A stretch of 64,000 nt of DNA from Hymenolepis diminuta (lineage: Eukaryota; Platyhelminthes; Cestoda; Cyclophyllidea; Hymenolepididae). The notes below the pieces were generated by a model, which worked only from the letters and a program-made list of their open reading frames with translations, did not search any database and was not told the DNA's origin. Shown here in pieces: positions 28,288 through 40,400 of the stretch. Numbering within the stretch: the stretch's first letter is position 1; every line of letters starts with the position of its first letter. Position numbers and translations under genes: made by a program. The DNA lies in NCBI GenBank assembly GCA_900708905.1, contig CAADRB010000049.1, positions 468,461 through 532,460 of the forward strand, read 5' to 3'.

Positions 28288-29832
28288 TTAATATGATAGA
28301 AGGAAACTGAGATTCTCTGAGCACCATTTAATTGATAATGCAAATATATCAACATGTGTTTGCTGACATACAAATAGCCCTGTCTTCGGAAATTAAAATG
28401 CGCGATTAGACTGGTCTGTAGGTAAATAGGTATAAAAAACTTGTATTTAACAGATGTTTTCTCTTCTTTCGTTTCAATTATTGATCTTTTGAGAAGTATT
28501 GGCTTTAAAACTATGCATAAAGGCCTAATTTAGAAAAAACCTCTATGAATTTATGAAAACTCTTCTCAGTTTCTGCGAAAACTAAATAATTTAAAGCTTA
28601 ATAGTATATACACTGTTCAGATAACGGTTCAAATTAGTTCTGTTATTAGACGAATCGCACACTCGGTAATGAAATGATAGGGGTATTAATAAGGAAACAG
28701 ACAATTCAGTGGTCCATAAGTCCGTTTTGTGATATAATTGGTCGATATCTAGTAGCCTTAATTACATTAGTTGACCTTTTTTACTAGTGAGATTTAAGTT
28801 GAAGACAGTAAAGTGGAATCAGTGCTCCCTTAAATTCTATTGCTCTTTTCGTACTCTTGAAGTCAGCGAAGTTTTAAATGAACACTCGTTCAAGTGCTAC
28901 CAGTAATCATTTGGACATGGAGCTTTATGCCTGCAAATATTACATTTATGGAAGGAGAAAAGACGAATTCAAATGATTACAGTACTGTTTTAGCATTGTT
29001 TCATTCAACGGAATGAGCTGAAGAGGCCTTAGATATCATATTCAACTTAAAGTAGCGCCAATAATAAAAGGACTACTAAAAAGGTATTTTGAACAAGTAG
29101 TAAAAACGCTAATGCATTTAAAAGGTGGAAACTAATTTTCAGAACGTATTTTGATTACATCACTAATTTTGACTAAATGGAGAATACGTATAACTGATTT
29201 CAGAGAACAGAAATCCAACTAATATTATCTAAAATTGATTAACTTGTTAGTAAATTGAATATTTGGCATTCGAATTAAAGATTTAGGCAGAAATGATACT
29301 AATTCTGTCGTACTTTATAATTAATGATTCATAAAAATAAGAATTCGAGACAAATAAATTTAGTTTTACCATTAAAGTATTTTTAAATTTTCGTCGTGAA
29401 AATGAGTGCAAATACGCCTCTATAAAGGGATTACAATTGTCATATTAAGGGGGGGGGGGAAATACGGGCTAAATTTATTTACGGATCTTGTAATAAAGTA
29501 ATTAATATTATCAGAATTGTACACATTAAGTGAAATGAAAGCATAACAATTTATTTGTTGTCATTTTTAATTTGATAGTTAATTGTTTTGATAAGTCACG
29601 TAAAAATTAACGGCGGGCTTTCACCGAATATCTGTAGTGGCTATTAGGAACAAAGCGGCGTTGGTAGTTGGTGGACCCTAAATGTAAGTAGAGGCAATTT
29701 AGATTTGAGATTTTAAATTTATTTTTGCTTGTTAAATCGGATATATTCCTATACCAAAGATTTCTGTGTTTGGACTAAATTAGCTAAAGTAATCTCATGT
29801 CCATCCGTTTTGAAATTAGTTCCAAAAGAAAT
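28288..29832. other. intergenic region upstream of akirin
   Basis: AT-rich DNA containing an 11-base G run at 29449-29459. A possible 5'-UTR intron for akirin can be drawn (a GTAAGT donor near 29685 and a TTAG acceptor near 29784), but it has no coding support and is only a suggestion. No other gene is seen. Confidence 0.5.
29449..29459 (+). repeat. G11 homopolymer
   Basis: Eleven consecutive G in AT-rich DNA, a likely length-polymorphic or sequencing-error-prone site. A second run of eleven G occurs at 48853-48863. Confidence 0.9.
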
Positions 29833-29983
29833 ATGGCTTGTGTAACCCTTAAAAGATCGGCACCGTTCGAACCTATCGGCCCCACTTCTGCTAAAAGGCA
29901 CAGATGCTCTATGAATCTTCCTTGTAATTGCCAATTACCGGCACAAGAGTCGATTTTTACACCCTCAACCAGGATTTCAAAAG
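29833..29983 (+). CDS. akirin: akirin coding exon 1
   Basis: Starts at the ATG giving MACVTLKR, the conserved akirin N-terminus, so the longer upstream in-frame extension is not used. Ends in phase 1. Two overlapping donors three bases apart are possible: GTGGTA after 29983 or GTAGAT after 29986. The first aligns better with the family (no extra Gly before EQI); the second has the stronger donor sequence. Confidence 0.88.
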
Positions 29984-31463
29984 GTGGTAGATTTTGGAAT
30001 TATTTTTTTAAAATTTAAGTGTTTAATCAGTAATAGTATTATATTTCTTCCAGAGCAAATCGTCCGGCGAATTCGACAAGATGTTTGGCGAATGCAAAGA
30101 CGAAAGGTTATTCCGAAATTTCCACCAGGCTGCCTTCCAAGCGCATCTGAACCATCCGAAATTAATAATGACCGGCCTTCTTCGTCCGGTGGTATGTTCT
30201 TTTTATTCGAAATCCATTTTGAATTGAAGCTTTCAATTAAAATTATTTTGTGTATTCTCATCGTCATCTCAAATAATAAATCATTTGTGAATATTCGGCG
30301 CTTACTCCGATAGGTAATTTAGACATCTCTGCCTCTTGGCAGACAACTTTTCCGATGATAACTTTCAAAATTTAAATTTGATTTCTTGGGTATTTTTTGA
30401 GATATTCGCATACTATGGCTTAATTTGGCGTATCCTCTACGCACACTTGATTGAATAAATGGTGTTTCGTAATCTCAATTTCGTTGCTATAATACTTAAC
30501 TGACGGCATACTCTTTAACGAAACTTATTCAATTATTGTTAAGATAGTATATTTTGCATCCTACTGATATGGCAAGTAGGTGTGTCCGTTCCATAAACTA
30601 TTGATTGAATAAGCTAGGTCATGCTTTTTGTTTTCCAAATAATTACAAGGCCCAGCAATTGAATACAGTCCATTAAATTTTTTGTTATTCGTGGCATTAA
30701 AAAATTAACTTTGCGAGCCGTAATATGACATGAGCATGGTTGGAAGAGTTCATGTGCTGGTAGAATATCAAGACACTTAGTTTAATATGTCACTCATTTT
30801 TTATGAACTTGGTAGTGAGTCGTTTCCGAGATCAGGCCACGGGTTTATTACCTCGATGTTCCAAGTTTTTTTGTGATCTGGTTGATTAAACTAAGTGAAT
30901 AGTCAAGCCAGGTTGACGTAATTGTCTTAATTTTCTTAAACCTGATCTTGATGCGAAGTTTACAATTAATCGATCACTATTTCGTTCCTTCTAGAGTCAG
31001 CGACAGCGTTGTGCTCTCAAGTGATAAGTAGAATGCGTGAGATGGCGATTCGATCGCCGAAACCAGAATCACTCCTCTCTTCAGACACAGATGAGGCGTC
31101 GGATGGTTCCTGCAGTCCGCGTCTCCTTGATATCCCCGATTCCCCACAGCGCGCCCAGTCACCTCCCTCTTCCCCCTCACCAAAACCTCTTTATCAAGAT
31201 GATGTGCCTCTTTTTACCATCCGCCAAGTCACCACACTCTGCCACAATCTCATTCGGGAACGAGAAGAGAAGCTACGCGAGGAATATGACACTATTCTAT
31301 GCGGAAAACTAGCAGAACAATACACAGCTTTGCTGAAATTCAATCAGGATCAACTGAGCAACCGGTTTAAGGACGCCCCTATGAGCTGTAAGTCCTCGCT
31401 AACATGGCGCCTTCCTAATTCTCATATTTATTTTGTTTTTCTTGTTTTGTAGATGTGTCCTAA
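29833..31463 (+). CDS. akirin: akirin, nuclear transcription cofactor (4 coding exons)
   Basis: Coding exons 29833-29983, 30054-30191, 30995-31387 and 31453-31463 join in phase into 693 nt (230 aa plus stop). Akirins are small nuclear proteins that bridge transcription factors and SWI/SNF-type chromatin remodelling in immune and developmental gene expression; vertebrate AKIRIN2 also helps import proteasomes into the nucleus. Visible support: the N-terminus MACVTLKRS matches the family start; KRHR at residues 21-24 is the nuclear localisation signal; EQIVRRIRQDVWRMQRRK (residues 51-68) matches the conserved central helix; FTIRQV opens the C-terminal domain near residue 170, with the helical stretch EREEKLREEY; the protein ends in the family hallmark SYVS. 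It is longer than human AKIRIN2 (203 aa) because of a Ser/Pro-rich linker (about residues 75-165) with many SP dipeptides. An AATAAA lies at 31796. Identification is very secure; the exact first donor is ambiguous by three bases. Confidence 0.95.
30054..30191 (+). CDS. akirin: akirin coding exon 2
   Basis: Preceded by a TTCTTCCAG acceptor after a 70-bp intron and followed by a strong GTATGT donor. Encodes the basic helix (EQIVRRIRQDVWRMQRRK) and the start of the linker. Enters and leaves in phase 1. Confidence 0.93.
30995..31387 (+). CDS. akirin: akirin coding exon 3
   Basis: The TTCTAG acceptor at the end of an 803-bp intron restores phase 1 and gives a Glu at the junction. Encodes the Ser/Pro-rich linker and almost the whole conserved C-terminal domain (FTIRQV, KLREEYD, KLAEQYTALLKF). 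The GTAAGT donor cuts inside the codon for Tyr 228. Confidence 0.92.
31453..31463 (+). CDS. akirin: akirin terminal coding exon (11 coding bases)
   Basis: After a 65-bp intron with a T-rich tract and TAG acceptor, only 11 coding bases follow. With the T left from exon 3 they complete TAT and add GTG, TCC and TAA, giving the invariant YVS end of akirins. An ORF caller without splicing would miss this and read into the intron. Confidence 0.93.
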
Positions 31464-31795
31464 GGCGTTCTTGTTGTACATTTTGGTTAAGCCTTCATCA
31501 CAAAATGTGCATTCTTTTATGGTACACTTCTTTCTCGGATGTTCTTGTTTACCTCAGTTTTTCTCCTTCCCTCGAACTGTGTTCATTTGCGTTGTGGTGT
31601 GGTTGAAATTGACATTAAATGCAAATCAACTGCCGATTAAGAATCGTATTACCTGAAACTTAATTTTGCTGAGTTTATTTATTTATTCAGTTCACTCTAC
31701 TTTTGAGGTTCTTAATTTAGATGTATTTAGTGTCGGCTGAAAATTATTATCAATACGAAAATAAGTAAATTTTTCGGCACATGTTCTGTTGCAGT

Positions 31796-31801
31796 AATAA
31801 A
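31796..31801 (+). terminator. candidate akirin polyadenylation signal
   Basis: AATAAA about 330 bp downstream of the akirin stop codon. Cleavage at this site is inferred only. Confidence 0.4.
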
Positions 31802-32107
31802 ATAAGTATCCACACTGGATTAACGGGAAATTTTACTATCCCTGAAATGCATTGGACAGGAAATACTTTACTTACGCGGGGTCGATGTTGTAATGGTGGT
31901 TTGAGGGTCATTAATTTGATTCCGAATTGTCATCTAGTTTAGATTAAGTACGATACTGGGACGAAGTTATTTGCGTTCGATGGTACGCGAGTCAGAGGTA
32001 GTGGGTTTGTTACAAAACGGTGGGTACTTTGTTACTAGAATGATCGCGCATTTATTGGAGGTAGTAATCTTCAATTTCTGGGTTTGGGATAAGTTGGGAA
32101 TGCTAGG

Positions 32108-32811
32108 CTAAAATAAATTTAATTTCTGCTTGATTAAAAAATAAGAAAATGGTTCTGGACTCAAATGAAAATTCGGATAGATGGAAAGTTGGTTAAGGTA
32201 ATCTAATGCCTTCCGGTGAAAGTTATTTATCCGAACGTCTGGACATTGGTTCGTTTTCGAGGTCTTCCGAAGCGTCTGGAGTAATGGTCGGACTGATGAT
32301 TGCGCTGGGTCTCCGGAGTTTTGGGATTTCAGGGTAGAGGGAGGTAACGTGTTCAAATCAATCTTCATTTTCGGTTTAAAAGTTGGAGCTGCTTACCGAG
32401 AACAGTGATTTTTGTGATGGCGCGCCAGATTTGGACATCAGCATGAGGCGTCCGGTACCTGAATTGTAAAAGATTAAAAATTTTGTCCACTGTCTCCTTC
32501 CCTTGTAACATGAGGAGCTGCCCTTTCACGCTGTCAACAAGTTGCTCATCCAGACCATTGGGATCAGGAGGGGAGTGTAAACGGAAATGTTTAGACCACG
32601 GCAAAAGTCCTCAAATCGAGTTGAAGAGAGGTAGGGTGACATTTATGAATGCAATAGCTTTTGGTACGCCATGATTGGTGAATACCTGGAGGAGGCTATT
32701 AATGACGGCACTGGTTGTGGGCTTTGTTTTAGCTCGAATGCGATTACACTGCCCAAGGCATTTTGTGGACTTGTTCATAGTGGACGGATTCAGGAGTTCT
32801 GGTGGGGACAA
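32108..32811 (-). pseudogene. decayed Ty3/gypsy-type integrase remnant
   Basis: Three minus-strand reading frames carry pieces of one protein in the right order. The first (from 32811) has KPTTSAVINSLLQVFTNHG, which fits the integrase core between the second catalytic aspartate and the preceding helix. A piece in another frame reads FEDFCRGLNI. The next (32604-32365) has HSPPDPNGLDEQLVDSVKG and later LLQFRYRTP, matching the HPQSNGQAERFVD...YRTTP signature of metazoan gypsy integrases. The frames are broken by frameshifts, and the catalytic DNG and HPQSNG motifs have changed, so the copy is dead. No LTRs, reverse transcriptase or gag were located. The frame at 32368-32108 may be the pol tail, but this is uncertain. 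Confidence 0.62.
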
Positions 32812-34309
32812 GAGTACTAAAGCCTTTCTGTCCCTTTAGACCGCATATTTGATTTGTCTGGTATTTCGGTACTGATTGTTGCTCGGGTGCGGTAGGATCA
32901 GAGGCAAGTCATGCTGGAACGATTTTAAACATAAAAGATTCTATAGTGTGCGTGAGATTAGTCATTTTTGCACTATCTCTGATCGATGGGTGCAACTTCA
33001 TGCCATCGTTGATCGCCTAAACTAGAGTTGTAATAGGAAGCACCCTAGGAGAGAGGTACAACCGGAAGTTAAGTAGAATTTTTAGAGGAATTTGGAGAGT
33101 GATGTTAGATGTGTTAGAGACATCAGGAGACAATTTACCCTTAATTTTTGCAGAAAGAGCCCTTATTTCTGTGGATAAAATCTCAAACATTTTCTTGAAA
33201 ATTGGACGATTCACTGTTTGTTGGGAACTGGATACTTTTTTTCTTTCGTCATTGTAAAATCTTAAGAGATAGCAAATAATATGTGCCTGCCACTATTATA
33301 GCCTCTCATAAATTGAAATAAGAAAATTTTCATGTAGTTGATGCTCATCCTATTTCTCGCAGGCAAAAACGGTCTTCATAGAGTGAGAAGACCGAGAGTT
33401 ATGCAGGATCGCGTGTGTAAAAGGCAACAGGAAATTAATTCGAAGGAATGGGAGGGTGGAATAGGAAGGCGTTAGTTCTGATCTAGAACGATCTGTGGAT
33501 GCGAGAAACAAGCGAATTGAGGTAAAATAAAGCGGTTAGTAGATTTCGCGTCCTCCGTCAGACAGAGGTAAGTCAGTAGGTGCGTAATACAGGCTGTCAG
33601 TGTACACAGGTGCAACATACCTCTCTCGATTAACCAGAGAATCAAGCTCGATATAGATACACTCGCTACCAAATGATATGATCTGATACCCATCAAAAAT
33701 CTAAACCGGAATTATTGTGAAAAATAAGGCTGAACAGAGGCAATTACACAATCTGAGAACAATGAAATACAGAAAATGTATCATTCACATGTTTCCTCGA
33801 CTCTTACTTCCTCTACCAAACTCAACCATCCATTATTTTATTACAAGTTATTAATGGTGTATTCGTGCATAAAATGGGTAATAATAACTAAAAAATTGAC
33901 ATGAAATATGGTATTTTTATCAAGCATAATATAAATATGCAAAGATGTGAATTAAAGTAAATATGATTCAGAAGTTCTTTTGGATGTAGACATGGTATTA
34001 GAACAACTAAAAATGACCCATTTTAGTTTAATCATTAAACCATTATAGTGCCCACTTTTTAATGTCCATTAAACAACATAAACTTAAAAATAAAAAAACA
34101 GTTATCAATTCATTAGTCATAAAATTCAGAAGCAAGTAAAAATTTTATAATTTTTGCTGAAAGATGAAAATAACACTAAACAAAGTTAACTTTAATTATT
34201 TTTCTACTAAAATTAAATGACCTTAAAACTGCTTGTTCTACTATAGTAGTTAAACAACCAATAACTTTGACTTTCCGTGTTGTTTGTCAAAAATTTAATA
34301 TAATTTAAT

Positions 34310-34420
34310 ATGGCACAAAGAATATTTCAGTCATTTCGACGACTTCCGACACAGTTCACGTCTATGCGTAAAAAGCAGGACACAATAGAAGTAGTAGGAA
34401 GTCATTACAAGATCAATGTG
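34310..34420 (+). CDS. lgl: Lgl coding exon 1
   Basis: Begins at an ATG with an in-frame TAA just upstream; encodes 37 residues starting MAQRIFQSFRRL. The N-terminus is poorly conserved, so this start rests on position and frame. Followed by a 31-bp intron (34421-34451, GTTTGT...TTTAG). Confidence 0.72.
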
Positions 34421-37400
34421 GTTTGTTATATATTTATTCCATAATATTTAGTGTTCAAACATTGGTTTCCCCGCCAAACCTTCGTCTTTGGCCTACGATC
34501 AAACTCTTGATGTGTTTGCATTGGCCACGCGGGATGGTTTATTATATGTGTAAGACTATATTATTTATTATACCCTCTCTAATTTTAGCTTTGGTAAACC
34601 AGGTGTTGTTTATTATGGATCACATAAGGACGCATCTGAAATTATCGAAGTCGTATTCATTACTGGGACAGTACGTTATATCGATTGAATTAATACATTA
34701 TTCTTCAGAGGAAGTTATTGACGCTTAGTGACAGCGATGATGTTTTCGTCTGGGAGCTTGATCCGTCAGCTTCTCCACAGCCCTGTCTTCAAAATGTCGG
34801 CCGATTACACAAAGTATCCGTTTCATTGGAGCCCAAAAGGCTTGGACCGGACCCACTCGATTACATTGAAAGTCACATAACAGCTCTGATTGTTGGTTCT
34901 TCGAACTCCTCAATTATCGTTGGAACGGATCAAGGTAGCGTTGCAATAATTAAACGAAATACCAGCGTCAAACAAGGTGTTGCTCAGGACGAAGGTTCCA
35001 TGTGGATTTTTCCTAAGCAGGAAGATGTTTTAACTGCTCATCATATCATGCAGAGGTTGGTATTAATTTTACTTCATGAAAATTTCACTTTATGAGAGTA
35101 TAAGCGGATTAGCTATTCGTATATAATCTCTACTCCTTCTGCGATTTCGTATATTTATTTATGAGTCATCTGAAAAATGCGGATAAATTAGTCACTTCAC
35201 TTTACGCTATTTTTATCTATTGTATCAGAATCTTATTTTCCTATATTTGCATTTTAAATTTGTTATTTTTCCAACAGAAGATGATCATTTGATGTCCATT
35301 TAAAGTTAATCGGTTGATATACATGTTCGTTAGTGAGACACATAACTGTTAATATTACGTTTACGGAGTAATAAAATGTGAATTTTAAAGACTTCCAAGT
35401 GCCATTAGTACCTCCTTACACAGAATGTTTTTCACGTCAGAGAACTCTTGGGTCGACTTTGGTTTATTTGTCTCGGATGCCGCTTTTCACGAATCTCTTC
35501 CACATCCGGACATCTGGAATCGCTCAAATCCGAAAGGTTGAATGGTGACACTACTTCCTATCTTCATGGTTATCTTAAATGATTTTCTGCTCAATTCCCG
35601 TTCTAATAATCTAAGAAAGTAATCAGGTATTTATTCCAGTATTTTTAAATACACCATTTAAGCTTGATACTTCTCTAGCCAAGTTTGATCTCTTCTGGAA
35701 TACAGTTGATCTCGTCTCTGTTTATTTTCCAAATTACTGGATTTTTTAATGTTATTTATAGCTTATCAATTACTATTTCTTCCAGTAATATTTTTTCAGC
35801 TGTTTATTTTCATGAAATAAACACAAATTAATAGTTGGTAAATATTGTTGTGAATGTAAGAATCCCAAAACGAACAGTTAGATTTAAAGTCATTTTGACA
35901 TACTGGTCAGTTACAGTTAGCACTAAAAGTATGAATTGAACGGATGGCTAAATTTCAGAGGAAATGAACGGCTTTTAAATTCTTTGAGGTTTCTTTTCCG
36001 TTTAGTGGTTAACGTTAATAAAAGTTCATTTTCGTTAAGCGTCTACATCATGCATCAACCCTGAATATGAATAAAGCATGCGTGTAGTAGGATTAGAATT
36101 GAGAATAGATTGTAGCACCCATTTAATGCTATTTAATGGGTTTTCCATGTATGTAGATAATGTCCAGTACACCTACAAAATAACTCTTGCTTACTTCATT
36201 TCTATGTGTTGTCTCCTGTACGAAGTTCGTATTCTATCATTGTTATTATTAATATTAGTATTAGTGTCATTGATCAGGTGAACCAAGAAACCTCTTGCTC
36301 GCTTCAGTCCTATATTTTAAAAGCTGACCTTTATCACCTAAGAATGCAATCCCCAGTGGTTCTATTGACTTGCAGAAGGACTATTGATTTAAAAGTAACC
36401 CGGTTGAGGTGTCCGACTGATTCGCTCTTCATCAAAGTAGAACCTAGTAATGTGATTATCGGGGATTGGTGTGAATATCAGGGAATTGTGGGACCAATCA
36501 TCATGAAGGTGCCTTCAAATCGAATAGTGATGACAGCCAGTATTTTAAGTACTGGCTTCGAACTATCGAAGCCTTTTATGTTCCTATTAATATCACTGAA
36601 TCAGCCGCGACTTAGCTAGGCTATGAACTATCAGTTTCATTTTAATGCTACCTTTTACGCTAAATGTCCATTCTATTATTATTCTATTTGCACTCTTGCG
36701 TGCTAGCACATACCATCTTTGACCGCGTTTGAAAATTATGAATATTGTAGGTAGCGTGGTCTAAATAGTTAAGGCAAGTAAATGTGAAGGGTCGTGAAGT
36801 CTGTAAGATGCAAGGATGACGAAAATAAGGACCAAGAACCATAACGATTAAAAATGTTAAGAGCAGGCGCCCAATTCTCATCAGGTCCGCCTAGCCCTAC
36901 CTGAAGTAAACCCCGACTGATGACTATGTAGCCTGATCTAGCCAATGACCACCTTGAGCCCCCAGTTTGGCCTCCCCATTAGTTCAGCAAGATTGTAACC
37001 GTACTTCTAACGTGCTTGGGGTCTATAATACCTTAAAATCTTGAAGTGCTTAATTTTAAAGTCAAAGTTTATCTCTTCAAAGCCTAAGAATTGATATTTA
37101 ATAGTTAAACCGACGTTTTAAAGTAATGTATTAAGGGCCCTTTTATTTCACAAATATTAATCATGCTGTAGAAATCAATTTTCTTTAAGATAAATAGGCT
37201 CTGAATCATCTCATTGACCTTTCTTTACGAGAATGATTGGTTTGATACTGTCTTCGAGATTAATATATCGGCTTCTTTACACGAAAATAGCAAACAGCGT
37301 CCAAGCTTGAAATCTGGTAAAGAAGAGTAATTTGTAAAATTTGAGATATATATTGGTCGATTCTTTTTCTCTTATTAATAATTTACTTATCGTCTTTTAG

Positions 37401-40400
37401 TATTACTTTGAGGTATAGGTTAGAATCATTAATAATTTATGACCAGGGTAAGGGGAAAATTGTTAGATTTAATCTTATTAAAGCATCTGCAACAATCAGG
37501 AGAGGGTCGAATAGAAATGGAAAATAGGTCAGAGTATCAGGAGTCCTCATTTGATTGCGAATTCAGGTCATAGAATTTTTACTTATGGGATAGTGGTCAG
37601 ATTTGTTTCTCCGGTTACTGAGTGACTTCACGTCTCCGATTATACAAAGCCCACTAAAGTTAATTCAAGGTGAACCTTTGGTAATAATGCTTTTAGATTT
37701 TATGGTGAAGTGTTTTTTCTGCTTCATCGCATCAGGTTGCTATGCGCCTCAACATCTCAATGTTTTATGGTACTCTTCTTCATTGTGTCATATGGTCACG
37801 ATATTTTGTTACATCAAAGTTCTTGCTGTTTTATTTATAACCCATTGTGATTTCTAAGAAGAAGCCTATTTTTGGCTAAACGATGATTGCTTAAACATTT
37901 ATTATTTTATCTCTTGTTAGTCAATTATCATGTCTTGTGCAATTTTTTGTTACTTGTCACTATCATCCCTAAATATCTTCATGAATGGTATCTAGTTACC
38001 TAGCCAAACTTCGTCAGACTCTCTTTTAACCCATCTGGCCTCATTTTTTATTTTACCATTTTAGTGAAGTAATTTTCTCAATGAAACCTCTCCTTTTAGC
38101 GTACTCACAATCACTTATGATCAGTGAGGTTAGTAATTCCAATTGAGCTATCTATTCGAAGAGAACAAAAAGGGTATTACTAGGCTTATTGGGTTCTAGA
38201 CAAAGAACACGGCCATGAAGGTTTATGTAAATGTTTCTCTTCGTATTTTAGGCCCATATTGTAGTCGTCTCTCTTAATTAGCTTGATGAGTAAAAAGTTA
38301 TGGCAGTTTTATGTATATTTTTTTGTTTTTGTGAATGGGTTTATTTTCTTCGGTGACGCCATTTCCAACGTGCTCATCTGATAAGTCGATGCTTCTTAGT
38401 ACACATCCAGTGATGCTTGTGTTAATTCTGGTCATCATAAGGAGTGATACAATATATGGGATTTTCATAAGAGTGGCTTTAGAATGTACTCTCTGTCCAA
38501 GTTAAGCATCACTAATGCTTTTCTTAATGGGATTTTTTACAAATCAAGTGCAACGACATTTGTGTACTGTGGCATTGACATCACACTTAATAAAAGATTT
38601 TTAGACTTGAAAATGTTTCGACGAGTGGTCTGCGATATCTCACTTTAAAAAAAAGTTGCGCCTTAATAAGATTTTTCTATTTTAACTATTATTATATTCC
38701 ATGAACCCGCTTATTCATTTGCGAAAAAGAAATAAGCGACCCTACTCTCCGTTTTGGGTCTGTAGAGAGCGATACTAGACCTGCCTTTTAGTTAGTTCGT
38801 CTAAGCCTAAGATGCTTAATTGTTACTTAATGAAAACTAAGTGAGGGAGTCATTTGCTGTACGCCTAAAATTTCTGTTCTTGTTTAGCCACGCGTCCTCT
38901 AATTGACGATTTTCTCAATCACCTTTGCGTGGTGATCATTCATTTACACGCGTACTGCACTCAAATCACGCAGAGAGAATGTGTGTGAGTCAGTCAGTAG
39001 AGTTCGCGCTTAGAATGAATGTTTTTGGCCATGTTTCTAGATGCATGCGTACAGGTTTTGCTGTATTCCTGTATTCACCTGTCACGATGACAAACTGTAA
39101 GTAGGTGGACCAAGAATACGTACTGGCTCTCTTATTTAATTGATCTGCCATCTTTCTAGATTTCGGAAAAAAATTTCGCAACTTTATCTTTCACATGAAG
39201 GCGATGCTGCTGTAAAAATGGTTATAACTGTGCTGTGTTACTTCCGTACTCATATTCTCCCTTAGGTTTCCCCTTGCCATTGGGTTTAATTAACTTAATT
39301 CCCCTTGTTGTTGCTTTGTCAGTAGATGTTGTGTTAATCTCCGCTTAGTCGTCCCGAAATATTTTCACTTTTAATCTACATTTGCATTTTACAATTAAAA
39401 CTATTTGGCTCCTGTCCTGACGTCTGCTCTCGGATGCTCTCGTCCTCTTGCTTTACTATTGCTATGGCACCTAGGTTACGTAGTAATAAGAAATTGAAAG
39501 TAAACAATTTTGATCAGCAGTAGTTGTTTAGAGAAAGAAGTACCATCTCTAGTCAAGATATATTAAACGTGGTGTGTCCCTTTCGATCTTTCGTACCTTC
39601 ACTTGCTACTTTTATACGATATTTCTTCCCAAAAATATGTTCTTAATTCAAGCATTTTCACTCATTTCAATGGCTTTATGGATGCAGTTGCAGTGATTCC
39701 TGTGGGACATGTTCTACGTTTTTTTCCCGCTAATATTCAGAGCTATTTTTATTGATCTGCTTCAGTACAGGGCCGTTGTGAGGCCCTATCATGCAGTTAT
39801 TCATTAAACCCAATCCAATTATGCTATTGGCTCAAGGGGAAGCGTATGTCATTGATTAGAAATTATATCCAAATTACTCACTCATTGATTCGGCTAAAAT
39901 GCGACCTTTGCCTCTGTAGCGCCTTTTTTTCACCTAAAGTGAATGGGAACCGTATGGTCATATTTTACTAAGTATTGTTTTCACATCTTTTTTGCCTAGA
40001 GACTAATAAATTTAGAAAACGTAGGCAAATCGATATAGTATACTAAGATATTTTAATAAATTCATCTTTCGTTGTTATTTTTTCATCAAATTGATCAGAG
40101 TTATAAATTAAGAAGGGAGATATATAGTCAGTAACAATAAGTTAAATATAGAGAAAGGAGTGTGAAACTTGAAAGGCTAAAAATTCCTGTGAAGTAGAGT
40201 ATTGTGTTTCACCTCTAAAATCGTCTCGTCCCAAATAACTTCCAATTCATAAACCTCTTAATCGTTCAAATCTGTAGTATCAACCTCACTTTAACAGATA
40301 CAAGGTATACAATAATGATGCTAATAGTACATTCCGTGAACATGAATAGTTTTCCAGTATTCGGAAGCTGGTGCTATCTTTGAACTTTTTATAGAATTGA

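Larger units (their letters stand above)
31464..34309. other. akirin 3' region and akirin-Lgl intergenic DNA
   Basis: Contains the presumed akirin 3' UTR with an AATAAA at 31796-31801, then a decayed minus-strand gypsy-type integrase (32108-32811) and GC-richer DNA to about 33700 that may be more of the same element, but without recognisable domains. The remainder up to the Lgl start codon is AT-rich. Confidence 0.6.

Noticed and set aside
29797..29832. Longer akirin N-terminus from an upstream ATG
   Set aside because: The family starts at MACxTLKR, which corresponds exactly to the ATG at 29833.
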